Positions 8,058 through 15,324 of a stretch of 45,116 bases of DNA are shown here, one piece after another. The DNA comes from Lachnospiraceae bacterium (GTDB lineage Bacteria > Bacillota > Clostridia > Lachnospirales > Lachnospiraceae). The number at the start of each line of letters is the position of its first letter. Position 1 is the stretch's first letter. The notes under the pieces are model-generated. The model saw nothing but the letters and a program-made list of their open reading frames with translations. It was not told where the DNA came from and did not search any database. The position numbers and the translations under genes are program-made. The stretch lies in assembly GCA_014804245.1 (NCBI GenBank), contig JAAVAE010000057.1, positions 1 through 45,116 on the forward strand. Reading direction: 5' to 3'.

Positions 8058-8861
8058 CTATATAGCTGCCGTCAAATCTGTTATAGCAATGGGCTTTGTC
8101 AATACCTTTGTGTGTCTGCAGCAATCGCACAGCTCGCATCTGTCTGGCGTTACCTCACCACTTTTTACCCTGAGGATTCGTGGCATGTTCATTTCCACTT
8201 TATACAGCGCTTCTTGCAGATAATTATCTGTAATATGAATAATCTGGATATCAGGCTCTTTCTCCTTTGTTGCACCAGCAATATAAAAAGGCAGCTTTTT
8301 ACCAGTATTCTGCCGCACAATCTCCTGATAGATTGCCCCTTGGATGTCATATCCCCAGAAACGGACAAAATCAAGATAGCCGATATCTTTTACCCATTTC
8401 AAATCTGTAATGGATGCCATGACCTTCAAGTCCACGATTGCTACGTCCGGGATGTAACTGTCAATTTTTATCTTCCACTCCGTCCCAAACAGTTTACCCG
8501 TCATTATCACCTGCTTCTGCCCGGACATATATTTCATGAAATAGCTGTCTCGCTCAATCCTTGCAATAATTTCATCTGCCTTTACATAATCTTTCAACAG
8601 ACCTTTGTCACCCGTCTTTTTAAATAGATTAGTATGCTCTGCCTTAAATTTATCCAGCGTTCCCTCAAAATAAGCATCAACATAGCTTCCTACAAGAAGG
8701 GCCGTCGTCTCTTCCTCTTCCCACCTTTCTTCCAGTTTTTCCATTGCCGTAAATTCACAGGCCAACTGCCCATATGTACCCGCAAAATCCTTAAACTGGG
8801 ATACGCTCATGTATTTCTTGTTTGCCTCTTGGCTGTAATAATTCTCACTTGTCAGTTGCAT
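8058..8861 (-). CDS. RecE-like PD-(D/E)XK exonuclease
   Basis: The 267-residue product resembles the RecE C-terminal nuclease/DUF3799 family. The N-terminal YMSVSQFKDF resembles the usual S-x-S-x-F start of these nucleases, and ALLVGSYVDAYFEG (residues 54-67) fits the GxxxH/D helix. The core reads KIKIDSYIPDVAIVDLKV, giving the D...D-x-K active-site pattern, and the C-terminal RCELCDCCRHTK is the conserved Cys cluster. It would resect double-stranded ends to give 3' tails. The adjacent Bet-type annealase gene directly upstream makes a two-component recombination system like RecE/RecT or lambda Exo/Beta. Confidence 0.85.
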   Translation of the reverse strand: MQLTSENYYSQEANKKYMSVSQFKDFAGTYGQLACEFTAMEKLEERWEEEETTALLVGSYVDAYFEGTLDKFKAEHTNLFKKTGDKGLLKDYVKADEIIARIERDSYFMKYMSGQKQVIMTGKLFGTEWKIKIDSYIPDVAIVDLKVMASITDLKWVKDIGYLDFVRFWGYDIQGAIYQEIVRQNTGKKLPFYIAGATKEKEPDIQIIHITDNYLQEALYKVEMNMPRILRVKSGEVTPDRCELCDCCRHTKVLTKPIAITDLTAAI

Positions 8862-8874
8862 TTCTTCTTTCCTC

Positions 8875-9627
8875 CTATTCTTCTACCTCTTCCAGCTCTA
8901 AGCCTCCTACTTCCTGCGATTCCCTTTCGATTCCATCTTGCTGACTATCCGCATCCATAAAGGCATCTTGCGCCTGCACTGTATCAATTTGTTTATATCT
9001 ATAATCCAAATTCGGCTCCTGCACTCCTTGCTCTTCCGCTGTATATATCCCTCCAAGTTTTCCTGGGAACGCTTCTCTTAACGCCTGTACAAGCGCTACT
9101 TTTCTTATCATTGTTGCAGGTCTTTTTGACCACTGGCTGTTTATTGATCCATCTTTTTTCCTGCCAACATATTCATCAAATGACACCTCTATTCTTGTAC
9201 TTTTACCACGATCCTTTCTCCATACTTCTGCATATCCTCCAACAATCTGTTCATCGGGTAGTTTTAAAGTTCCTTTTCTGTAGATAACTTTACCCTCCTT
9301 TGTGATAACAATAATCCCAGCATCGCTGCCATCATAATTTTTATTTTCCTCAGCTCTTTTCTGAAACGCTTCTTTTCCCACAACCATTGTTGCCGGTTCA
9401 TTTCCGAACTTTATCAAATATGCTTCATTTACCCATGGGTTCAATTGGTTGTATTTGCAAAGATTTATGAACATGACAACTTCCTGTAACGATACAGCAT
9501 CCTTGTTTCCGCTTACCAAATAATTTTTAACCACATTAGGTGTCAATTTAACAGTTTCATTTCCAACGTTATATTCCACCAATTGATTCATCATATTTTC
9601 CATATTTTTAACTTCTTGTTCTGGCAT
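8875..9627 (-). CDS. Bet/RecT-type single-strand annealing protein
   Basis: The start at 9627 is chosen because AAGGAGG lies 9 bases upstream and the sequence before it does not match the family. The 250-residue product carries the Bet pattern: VKLTPNVVKNYLVSG, then EVVMFINLCKYNQLNPWVNE, then AYLIKFGNEPATMVVGKEAF, then ATMIRKVALVQALREAFPG near residues 185-203. The C-terminus is acidic and low complexity, as in many annealases that contact single-strand binding protein. It would anneal complementary strands during phage recombination, working with the neighbouring RecE-like nuclease. Confidence 0.9.
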   Translation of the reverse strand: MPEQEVKNMENMMNQLVEYNVGNETVKLTPNVVKNYLVSGNKDAVSLQEVVMFINLCKYNQLNPWVNEAYLIKFGNEPATMVVGKEAFQKRAEENKNYDGSDAGIIVITKEGKVIYRKGTLKLPDEQIVGGYAEVWRKDRGKSTRIEVSFDEYVGRKKDGSINSQWSKRPATMIRKVALVQALREAFPGKLGGIYTAEEQGVQEPNLDYRYKQIDTVQAQDAFMDADSQQDGIERESQEVGGLELEEVEE

Positions 9628-9631
9628 ACTA

Positions 9632-10288
9632 TCAATCCTCCTTTTCTTTATCTGTGTAAAAATAATGGTTACCGTGTTGAAAGAGGTAGTCAAGGTTGTC
9701 CTTATGCCAGTCTGACTCTCCTTCACTTTCAAAATATAATGCCCCTTGGCTTTCATCCCATTTCTCCATCTGGATCAACTCTAAAGCCTCGCGGCATTCC
9801 CTATCAGGCTCTACACTGAAAAAACGTCCATTAAGCACCGGGCTAAACTGATTTTTCTGGAATATGACTTTTGAGATTGTATCTGGGAATTCATCACTCT
9901 TAACACGGTTAAGAACTACCAACATCACCAAAGCTTTCCCTTCAACGTCTTCTTCTTCTGCCTCAGCCATTGCTATTTTGCGCAAAAGATATTCATCTGT
10001 TGAATCCAATACTATGTCACTGTCCGTCTCCTGACATTCTTCTTTATCACTCGCAGTTTTCCATTCTTCCGGAAATTGATCTTTCTTCTCTTCCACGGCT
10101 GCAGGTATTGAAGGAACACCGTCGTGTACTATTTTCTCAATACAGGCATACTTCATTTCTTCAATACTGACGGTATCTTGTGCATCAACATGTAATCTAT
10201 TTACACCACATCCAATAAATACAGCAGCACCGCATATTGCTATGACCTTGCGCCTAAACAACTGCTTTTTCCTGCTTTCCCTGTCCAC
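9632..10288 (-). CDS. SleB-like cell-wall hydrolase in the phage early operon
   Basis: GTG at 10288 is preferred as the start because AAAGGAG lies 9 bases upstream. The N-terminus has a basic stretch, then a hydrophobic segment KVIAICGAAVFIGCGVN (around residues 14-30), probably a signal or anchor. The C-terminal half matches SleB (Hydrolase_2): YLLRKIAMAEAEEEDVEGKA with the conserved Glu residues, LVVLNRVKS, then ISKVIFQKNQFSPV. These enzymes cleave peptidoglycan. Placement between regulators and recombination genes, rather than in a lysis cassette with a holin, is odd. It may modify the wall in the lysogen or during early infection; that is inferred. Confidence 0.8.
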   Translation of the reverse strand: MDRESRKKQLFRRKVIAICGAAVFIGCGVNRLHVDAQDTVSIEEMKYACIEKIVHDGVPSIPAAVEEKKDQFPEEWKTASDKEECQETDSDIVLDSTDEYLLRKIAMAEAEEEDVEGKALVMLVVLNRVKSDEFPDTISKVIFQKNQFSPVLNGRFFSVEPDRECREALELIQMEKWDESQGALYFESEGESDWHKDNLDYLFQHGNHYFYTDKEKED

Positions 10289-10321
10289 AATCAAAATCTC
10301 CTTTCCTTTACCGCCTAGGTC

Positions 10322-10816
10322 TCACACACCTTTGATGTATTTCTCCCCGGTAATCTTCATTTCGCTTATGACCTCTGCCATTTTTTCTAACTTTTCAAGA
10401 ATTTCTTTCAACTTTGGAATTTCCGCATCGCTGATGATCCCATCTTCTGTTATTTCAATTAAATCTTCCTTCATGCGCTTCAGCTCGTCCTCGTTGAACC
10501 CTCTCAAAAGCCGTAATGCAATACCTTGTATGCTTTTTTCTTCTGTTGCTAATGGCAGAAATCCATGTACCGGGCACTCTCTCATGCAGTACCCTGTAAT
10601 CAGCTCTGGAGAATTGTAAAGGTCAGCCATGAGAACCACTTTGTCTACCGGGACAACTTTCGTATTTCCAAGCTCGTAGTCTGCCAGCGTTGAAACCGAA
10701 ATTCCTAAAAGTTCTGCGGCTCCCTCCCGACTGTATAGTCTCTCATTGTATGATGCTGCCTTTTTCCTTGCCTTAAAATACACATTATTATTCTCGTTTA
10801 TAGGACCTCTTCCCAT
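10322..10816 (-). CDS. XRE-type helix-turn-helix regulator
   Basis: The 164-residue product has a helix-turn-helix near residues 28-60 (SREGAAELLGISVSTLADYE, then LGNTKVVP). A Cys/His segment YCMRECPVHGF (about 76-86) could bind a metal. The remainder is a long Lys/Glu-rich helix ending in LKEILEKLEKMAEVISEMK, probably for oligomerisation. It follows the Cro-like gene in the leftward early operon, so it likely tunes early transcription. The CxxxC-x-x-H segment is seen in other clostridial phage XRE proteins as far as I recall; its role is unknown. Confidence 0.75.
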   Translation of the reverse strand: MGRGPINENNNVYFKARKKAASYNERLYSREGAAELLGISVSTLADYELGNTKVVPVDKVVLMADLYNSPELITGYCMRECPVHGFLPLATEEKSIQGIALRLLRGFNEDELKRMKEDLIEITEDGIISDAEIPKLKEILEKLEKMAEVISEMKITGEKYIKGV

Positions 10817-10844
10817 TTCATGTTACCTACCCTTTCGCTATAAT

Positions 10845-11264
10845 CTAATCATCACCAGAGGGTACTGCCGGTATTTCGATGTTCAACAGTTTATTGATGT
10901 CATTCACAATTTTTTCATCCATCAGTTTTCCGTTAACAATCGACGAAATACGGTCTCTCGAAACATTTAGTTTTTCAGACAATTGTGTAACATTCATGTG
11001 TTTCAATTTAAGTCCTGCCGCCACCGAAGCGCACCATTCGTCTGATGGAGTATTAATTCGTTTTGGTAATCCCTTTGTACCAAGCACCTTGTTAATTTTC
11101 TCTGCAATTTCCTGGTAGCTTGCGTTTGAATACCGTCCGTTGATAACTGCGGAAACTGTGGTAAAACTGTAACCGATGTTTTCTGCCAGCTGCTTTAATG
11201 TCATATCTTTGTCAATTACAGCTTTCCGGACATCCTTACTCCATTGTGATGTTTCCTTTTTCAT
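10845..11264 (-). CDS. Cro-like regulator with two tandem helix-turn-helix units
   Basis: The ATG at 11264 (MKKETSQWSK) is preferred: AAAGGAG lies 10 bases upstream, whereas the longer frame lacks such a signal. The 139-residue protein holds two similar DNA-binding units. The first is MTLKQLAENIGYSFTTVSAV at 21-40, and the second is MNVTQLSEKLNVSRDRISSI at 90-109; both are followed by (I/V)NG(R/K), as in XRE repressors. It is the first leftward gene from the divergent control region, the position of Cro. Two domains in one chain could let a monomer bind two half-sites. Confidence 0.8.
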   Translation of the reverse strand: MKKETSQWSKDVRKAVIDKDMTLKQLAENIGYSFTTVSAVINGRYSNASYQEIAEKINKVLGTKGLPKRINTPSDEWCASVAAGLKLKHMNVTQLSEKLNVSRDRISSIVNGKLMDEKIVNDINKLLNIEIPAVPSGDD

Positions 11265-11325
11265 TTGAGTATCACTCCTTTCTCGCATCTGCTTGCTATT
11301 TATCATTTATTTTTGCGTATTTGCG

Positions 11326-11334
11326 TGCTATAAT
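11326..11334 (+). promoter_or_regulatory. Rightward extended -10 promoter of the repressor operon
   Basis: TGCTATAAT at 11326-11334 is a perfect extended -10 element. The region 17 bases upstream has no good -35, which extended -10 promoters tolerate. It would give a leader of about 160 bases before the repressor gene at 11505. Confidence 0.55.
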
Positions 11335-11350
11335 AGAAGTAAATCTATTT

Positions 11351-11364
11351 ACAAGTTTGCAAAC
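11351..11364. promoter_or_regulatory. Candidate phage operator OA
   Basis: ACAAGTTTGCAAAC at 11351-11364 matches, at 11 of 13 positions, the reverse complement of the segment 11442-11454 (ACAAACTTGCAAA). Both therefore follow ACAARYTTGCAAA. The two sites lie in the control region between divergently transcribed regulators, one of them inside the leftward promoter spacer, so they are likely binding sites for the repressor or Cro. Confidence 0.5.
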
Positions 11365-11427
11365 ATGCCTTGAAATACGTATCACTCTCTGCTCGCAACT
11401 TTGAATTGATTTGTATTTCATATATAT

Positions 11428-11456
11428 ATTATACCACGTATTTGCAAGTTTGTGAA
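11428..11456 (-). promoter_or_regulatory. Leftward early phage promoter with operator in the spacer
   Basis: The -10 box TATAAT (11428-11433) and -35 box TTCACA (11451-11456) are separated by exactly 17 bases. The spacer carries ACAAACTTGCAAA, the second copy of the candidate operator. This promoter faces the Cro-like gene and would drive the whole early operon. A protein on the spacer site would block RNA polymerase. Confidence 0.75.
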
Positions 11457-11504
11457 TAATTTTACTCTCAAATGCGAATTATTTTTTAATATGGAGGAAA
11501 TTAT

Positions 11505-11870
11505 ATGGAGATAATCGAAAGAATCTATCAACTGTTGGACGAAAAAAACAAGCGGGCTTATGCCCTTTGTGAGAAGCTGGATGTCCGGACCTCTACAATG
11601 TCAACATGGAAGACCCGAACCAGTGATCCACCGGCAAAATACATGAAAACCATTGCTGACTTTCTAGGAGTATCACTGGATTACCTTATGACTGGTCAGG
11701 AAGCACCAGTACGTAAGACCACTACCACGGAAGAGGACGAATTGCTGGAACTGTTCCGCTCTCTCCCAGAGCCTAAAAAATATGAATTTATCGGAGAACT
11801 CAAAGGATTTCTGAAAGCCTATACAGAGTCACAAAAATATCTTGACGAGGAAAAAAGATTATCAGTTTAG
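11505..11870 (+). CDS. CI-like XRE repressor
   Basis: The 121-residue product has an N-terminal helix-turn-helix (ALCEKLDVRTSTMSTWKTR, residues 20-38, then YMKTIADFLGVSLDYLMTG), which is the classical XRE/SinR-type domain. The short C-terminal part (EEDELLELFRSLPEPKKYEF) is helical and probably makes dimers. No peptidase domain is present, so it lacks the self-cleavage of LexA-like CI repressors, and induction must work otherwise. GGAGG lies upstream of the ATG. Divergent orientation to the Cro-like gene and the integrase-side position identify it as the likely lysogeny repressor. Confidence 0.8.
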   Translation: MEIIERIYQLLDEKNKRAYALCEKLDVRTSTMSTWKTRTSDPPAKYMKTIADFLGVSLDYLMTGQEAPVRKTTTTEEDELLELFRSLPEPKKYEFIGELKGFLKAYTESQKYLDEEKRLSV

Positions 11871-11915
11871 AATGGTTCCGGCGTTATGGTCGGTACTAAG
11901 ACAGGAGGATTTCCT

Positions 11916-12230
11916 ATGACAAATGCTGCCCAATACTTTAAGCTGGCGCGAACTGAGGAAGTAACCGGGAATGAGTGTGCCGCTCTGTTGCTTTATCTCT
12001 CTTCTTTCTGCGCCAGTTATAATTCTGACGTTAAGGCTTACCCTTGTGGTACTATTGCAAAAATCCGGAACATACAGAACCGGATCTCACTTTCTGATCT
12101 GCAGCTTATGGAACTGGTACACTCCTATGGTCCTCTCACGGATGCTGAGTGCCAAAAACTTTTATCCTATTCTATCCATGGCTGCCTATCTGGAATCAAG
12201 ACTACTCTTTCTGGATGCGTCTATGGATGA
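11916..12230 (+). CDS. Hypothetical lysogeny-module protein, possibly frameshifted
   Basis: The ATG at 11916 has AGGAGG 7 bases upstream. The 104-residue product is helical (AAQYFKLARTEEVTGNECAA, then LLLYLSSFCASYN), with ISLSDLQLMELVHSYGPLTD in the second half. I do not recognise the family. Its last 25 residues (from about SIHGCLSG) look less protein-like. An overlapping frame at 12178-12303 without a ribosome-binding site encodes MAAYLESRLLFLDASMDDKW and a plausible C-terminus. A frameshift near 12178 joining the two would give a protein of roughly 130 residues. This could be real decay, a programmed shift or chance. Confidence 0.55.
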   Translation: MTNAAQYFKLARTEEVTGNECAALLLYLSSFCASYNSDVKAYPCGTIAKIRNIQNRISLSDLQLMELVHSYGPLTDAECQKLLSYSIHGCLSGIKTTLSGCVYG

Positions 12231-12353
12231 TAAATGGCTCAAAATTGTCCGGAGTGGCTATGATGCAATTCATACCCACTGTTGCCTATTAAATCGCATC
12301 TAGCGCCCATAAGCGCGTGAAAGAGGTGCTCCTAGAACGATACGGAGGAAAAC

Positions 12354-12923
12354 ATGGAACAACTGACAGGAAATGAAGAATTTATTCTGGAAGGTGCCTA
12401 CACAGGCGTCACAATCAATGACTATTGGAGATGGGCATATTCCGACTTGCTGAACAATACATACCGCGGGGTCATGGCTGAGTTTCTTGTTTTTTCGTCA
12501 CTATACCCTACAACAATCAAAGAACAGGTCAGGTCCGACTGGTTACCTTGTGATATCATAAGCCCTTCCGGAAGACGGATTGAGGTAAAATCTGCCGCCT
12601 ACTTACAATCATGGACTGATGATGATCTTCCCTCCAAGATACAATATGACATTGCACCAAAATGTGCTTGGGATGGGAAGGTCTATGCTTCCGAGGCAAA
12701 ACGTAATTGTGACCTCTACATTTTCTGCCTTTATACTGCCCTTACCCGTGACAAGCCAATACTTGACTTGGATAATTGGGAATTTTATGTTCTGGCTGCC
12801 TCTGTCCTTAACGAGAAAGCCCCTACGCAGAAAACCATTTCCCTTTCATCGCTTATCAAACTGGACCCAACCAAGACCAGTTATGCTAACCTTAGCAAAA
12901 TAATAGAATCAATAAAAGTGTAA
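12354..12923 (+). CDS. PD-(D/E)XK nuclease-fold protein
   Basis: The 189-residue product carries a recognisable restriction-endonuclease fold signature: E43 in VMAEFLVFSSL, D67 in LPCDIISPSG, E77-x-K79 in RRIEVKSAAYLQSW, and Q85 after it. This matches E...D...ExK...Q of PD-(D/E)XK enzymes. The rest includes CDLYIFCLYTA and WEFYVLAAS, typical core strands of such nucleases. AGGAGG precedes the ATG. It lies between the repressor and the integrase, where lysogens often express accessory genes. A superinfection-exclusion or restriction role is possible but unproven. No methylase is adjacent. Confidence 0.7.
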   Translation: MEQLTGNEEFILEGAYTGVTINDYWRWAYSDLLNNTYRGVMAEFLVFSSLYPTTIKEQVRSDWLPCDIISPSGRRIEVKSAAYLQSWTDDDLPSKIQYDIAPKCAWDGKVYASEAKRNCDLYIFCLYTALTRDKPILDLDNWEFYVLAASVLNEKAPTQKTISLSSLIKLDPTKTSYANLSKIIESIKV

Positions 12924-12936
12924 AGGACAGAATGAC

Positions 12937-14067
12937 ATGAAACTCCCCAACGGTTATGGAAGTGTGACAAAATTATCTGGAAACCGACGAAAACCATACC
13001 TCGCCCGTGTGACCTTAGGATGGACCATGGACGAACATACAGGTAAAGCGGTGCAAAACCGTGTACCGATAGGTACATTTAAGACCAAAAAAGAAGCTCT
13101 GCAAGCATTGGCTGAATATGGAGCCAACCCTTACAATATACAGAATAACAACCTTACTCTTGCCGAGCTTTATCAGAAATGGACCGAGGCTTACTTTCCT
13201 ACCCTTGAAAGTGAATCTTCTGCCAGGACCATCACGTCAGCATGGCGGTACTGTCATGCTATTCATAATATGCGTGTGAAAGATCTTCGTGCAAGACACA
13301 TTAAAGGTATTATGGAGGATGGCTATATTATTCCTTCCCATGGCAGGGATGCTGGAAAAAAAGTGCCTGCATCACCTGGTACTAAAGCAAGAATCAAATC
13401 CATGTTTAATCTTATGCTGGACTATGCGCTCGAATATGAACTTGTAGACAAAAACTATGCCCGGACTTTTGACCTCTCCAATGATATCATCAAAGAGAAA
13501 GAAGCTGCAACCAGAGGGCATATTATATTCACAGATGAAGAAATGAAGACTCTTTGGGATAATGTGGACTCTCTCCGTTTTGTAGACTGGATTCTCATTC
13601 AGTGCTACATGGGATGGCGCCCTCAGGAACTCTCCAAACTGAAGATTGAGAACGTCCATCTTGACGAACAGTACATCGTCGGTGGGATGAAAACCTCTGC
13701 CGGTAAGGATCGAACTGTTCCAATCCATCCACGTATAAGGAACCTCATACAGCGAAACTATGACCAAGCAATAGAACTTGGCAGTCAATATCTCTTTAAT
13801 GACCCTCTTGCTGTAAAGGGTGGAATGCAAATAACCTATGACAAATATGCCGGGCGCTTCGCAAAAATTATGTCTGCCCTAAAATTCCGTGAGGACCACA
13901 GACCGCATGACCCCCGCAAGACATTCATCACTATGGCCAAAAAAGCCGAGGTTGACGAATATGTAATAAAGCGGCTTATCGGTCACCGCATCACAGACAT
14001 AACAGAGGGAACCTATACAGAACGCGATATTGAATGGCTTAGGACTGAACTGGAAAAGATGCCGTAA
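12937..14067 (+). CDS. int: Tyrosine integrase
   Basis: The 376-residue product has an N-terminal AP2-like arm-binding domain (GSVTKLSGNRRKPYLARVTL, then IGTFKTKKEALQALAEY, residues 8-61). A SAM-like core-binding domain follows (NLTLAELYQKWTEAYF, 72-88 onward), then the catalytic domain. The catalytic residues visible are R228 (GWRPQEL), K252 (GGMKTSAGK), H324/R327 (RPHDPRKTF), H350 (IGHRITD) and Y360 (EGTYTER), so the enzyme looks intact. This is the architecture of Tn916-type and Gram-positive phage integrases. It is the outermost gene of the element, next to host genes, which places the attachment site within the following 200 bases. Confidence 0.95.
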   Translation: MKLPNGYGSVTKLSGNRRKPYLARVTLGWTMDEHTGKAVQNRVPIGTFKTKKEALQALAEYGANPYNIQNNNLTLAELYQKWTEAYFPTLESESSARTITSAWRYCHAIHNMRVKDLRARHIKGIMEDGYIIPSHGRDAGKKVPASPGTKARIKSMFNLMLDYALEYELVDKNYARTFDLSNDIIKEKEAATRGHIIFTDEEMKTLWDNVDSLRFVDWILIQCYMGWRPQELSKLKIENVHLDEQYIVGGMKTSAGKDRTVPIHPRIRNLIQRNYDQAIELGSQYLFNDPLAVKGGMQITYDKYAGRFAKIMSALKFREDHRPHDPRKTFITMAKKAEVDEYVIKRLIGHRITDITEGTYTERDIEWLRTELEKMP

Positions 14068-14090
14068 TCCTTGTGGTTACGGCTTTCTTT
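14061..14090 (+). terminator. Integrase terminator overlapping the stop codon
   Basis: GCCGTAA (14061-14067) pairs with TTACGGC (14077-14083) around a 9-base loop and is followed by TTTCTTT. The left arm contains the TAA stop of the integrase, so the hairpin uses the last two codons. Confidence 0.8.
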
Positions 14091-14113
14091 ATGCTTTCTT
14101 CTCCCAAATTTTT

Positions 14114-14145
14114 GTTACCTGTGCCGTGTTACCTACTTGTTACCT
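14114..14145. repeat. Triple GTTACCT direct repeat next to the prophage end
   Basis: GTTACCT occurs at 14114-14120, 14128-14134 and 14139-14145, with starts 14 and 11 bases apart. The stretch lies just outside the integrase terminator. Short direct repeats at this place are typical of arm sites bound by the integrase N-terminal domain, so this is probably part of attR. The core crossover site cannot be fixed without the left end. The rest of 14084-14221 shows nothing else. Confidence 0.5.
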
Positions 14146-14221
14146 ACCAGTATCCTACTCACCAATTTTTACCGCTTATTATACCTCTCCACACCAAATT
14201 TCCATTTTCTTGTTTTGGGCA

Positions 14222-14256
14222 TAAAAAAAGTACCGCATCCCTTAAGATTACGGTAC
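14222..14256 (-). terminator. Terminator of the NifU-like/GGGtGRT operon
   Basis: GTACCG (14230-14235) pairs with CGGTAC (14251-14256), with a partial inner stem. The A-run at 14223-14229 supplies a seven-U tail for leftward transcripts. It follows the GGGtGRT gene and is the first clearly host-side signal after the prophage. Confidence 0.75.
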
Positions 14257-14294
14257 TTTCAAGCCTTCCGGCATTTATAATTTACAAGATATAT

Positions 14295-15305
14295 TTAGAA
14301 CTTACCTTCCTTGGCTGCTTCTTCAACAGAAACTGCAACTGCAACGGTAGCTCCTACCATCGGGTTATTTCCCATTCCAATCAGTCCCATCATTTCAACG
14401 TGAGCCGGTACAGAAGAAGAACCTGCAAACTGTGCGTCAGAATGCATACGTCCTAAAGTATCTGTAAAGCCGTAGGAAGCAGGACCAGCTGCCATGTTGT
14501 CAGGGTGAAGGGTACGTCCTGTACCGCCGCCTGATGCAACTGAGAAGTACTTCTTATTCGCTTCTGTTCTTTCTTTCTTATATGTACCTGCTACAGGATG
14601 CTGGAATCTTGTAGGATTGGTAGAGTTACCTGTAATAGAAACGTCTACATTTTCTTTCCACATGATTGCAACACCTTCCGGAACGGAGTTTGCACCATAG
14701 CAGTTAACCTTTGCGCGAAGTCCTTCGGAATAAGATTTGCGCTCGATTTCTTTTACTGTGTTTGTATAAGGATCATACTCTGTTTCAACGAAAGTGAATC
14801 CATTGATTCTGGAGATAATCTTTGCTGCATCCTTGCCAAGTCCGTTTAAGATTACGCGTAAGGGTTTCTGACGAACCTTGTTTGCCTTTTCAGCAATACC
14901 GATTGCGCCTTCAGCTGCTGCAAAAGATTCATGTCCTGCTAAAAATGCGAAACACTCTGTCTCTTCTTCCAGTAACATTTTACCAAGGTTGCCGTGTCCA
15001 AGACCAACCTTACGTGTATCTGCAACAGAACCCGGAATACAGAAAGCCTGAAGACCTTCACCGATTGCTGCAGCGGCATCAGCAGCCTTTCTGCAGTCTT
15101 TCTTGATTGCAATTGCAGCGCCTACTGTATAAGCCCAGCAAGCATTTTCAAAACAGATCGGCTGGATTTTCTTAACCTGCTCGTAAACATCAAGCCCAGC
15201 ATCTTTTGTGATTTTTTCAGCTTCTTCGATAGAAGAAATGCCGTAAGAATTTAAAACGGAATTGATCGTATCAATTCTTCTTTCATATGATTCAAATAAT
15301 GCCAT
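14295..15305 (-). CDS. GGGtGRT protein (function unknown)
   Basis: ATG 15305 (MALFESYERR) has AGGAGG 9 bases upstream; the longer frame is not supported. The 336-residue product carries the name-giving motif SVASGGGTGRTLHPDN (GGGTGRT at 259-265). Other Gly-rich, highly conserved-looking segments are GLGHGNLGKMLLEEE (101-115), AGHESFAAAEGAIGIAEKAN (123-142) and IGMGNNPMVGATVAVAV (309-325). Family members occur in many anaerobes beside a NifU/IscU-like scaffold gene, as here (gap 19 bases). No reaction has been established that I know of. The Gly-rich motifs suggest nucleotide or cofactor binding, and the partner suggests an iron-sulfur link; both are inference. Confidence 0.9.
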   Translation of the reverse strand: MALFESYERRIDTINSVLNSYGISSIEEAEKITKDAGLDVYEQVKKIQPICFENACWAYTVGAAIAIKKDCRKAADAAAAIGEGLQAFCIPGSVADTRKVGLGHGNLGKMLLEEETECFAFLAGHESFAAAEGAIGIAEKANKVRQKPLRVILNGLGKDAAKIISRINGFTFVETEYDPYTNTVKEIERKSYSEGLRAKVNCYGANSVPEGVAIMWKENVDVSITGNSTNPTRFQHPVAGTYKKERTEANKKYFSVASGGGTGRTLHPDNMAAGPASYGFTDTLGRMHSDAQFAGSSSVPAHVEMMGLIGMGNNPMVGATVAVAVSVEEAAKEGKF

Positions 15306-15324
15306 TTTTACATTCCTCCTATAA

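Noticed and set aside
13372..13830. A 152-residue open frame antisense to the integrase
   Set aside because: It lies wholly within an intact, well-supported integrase gene and has no ribosome-binding site or family resemblance.
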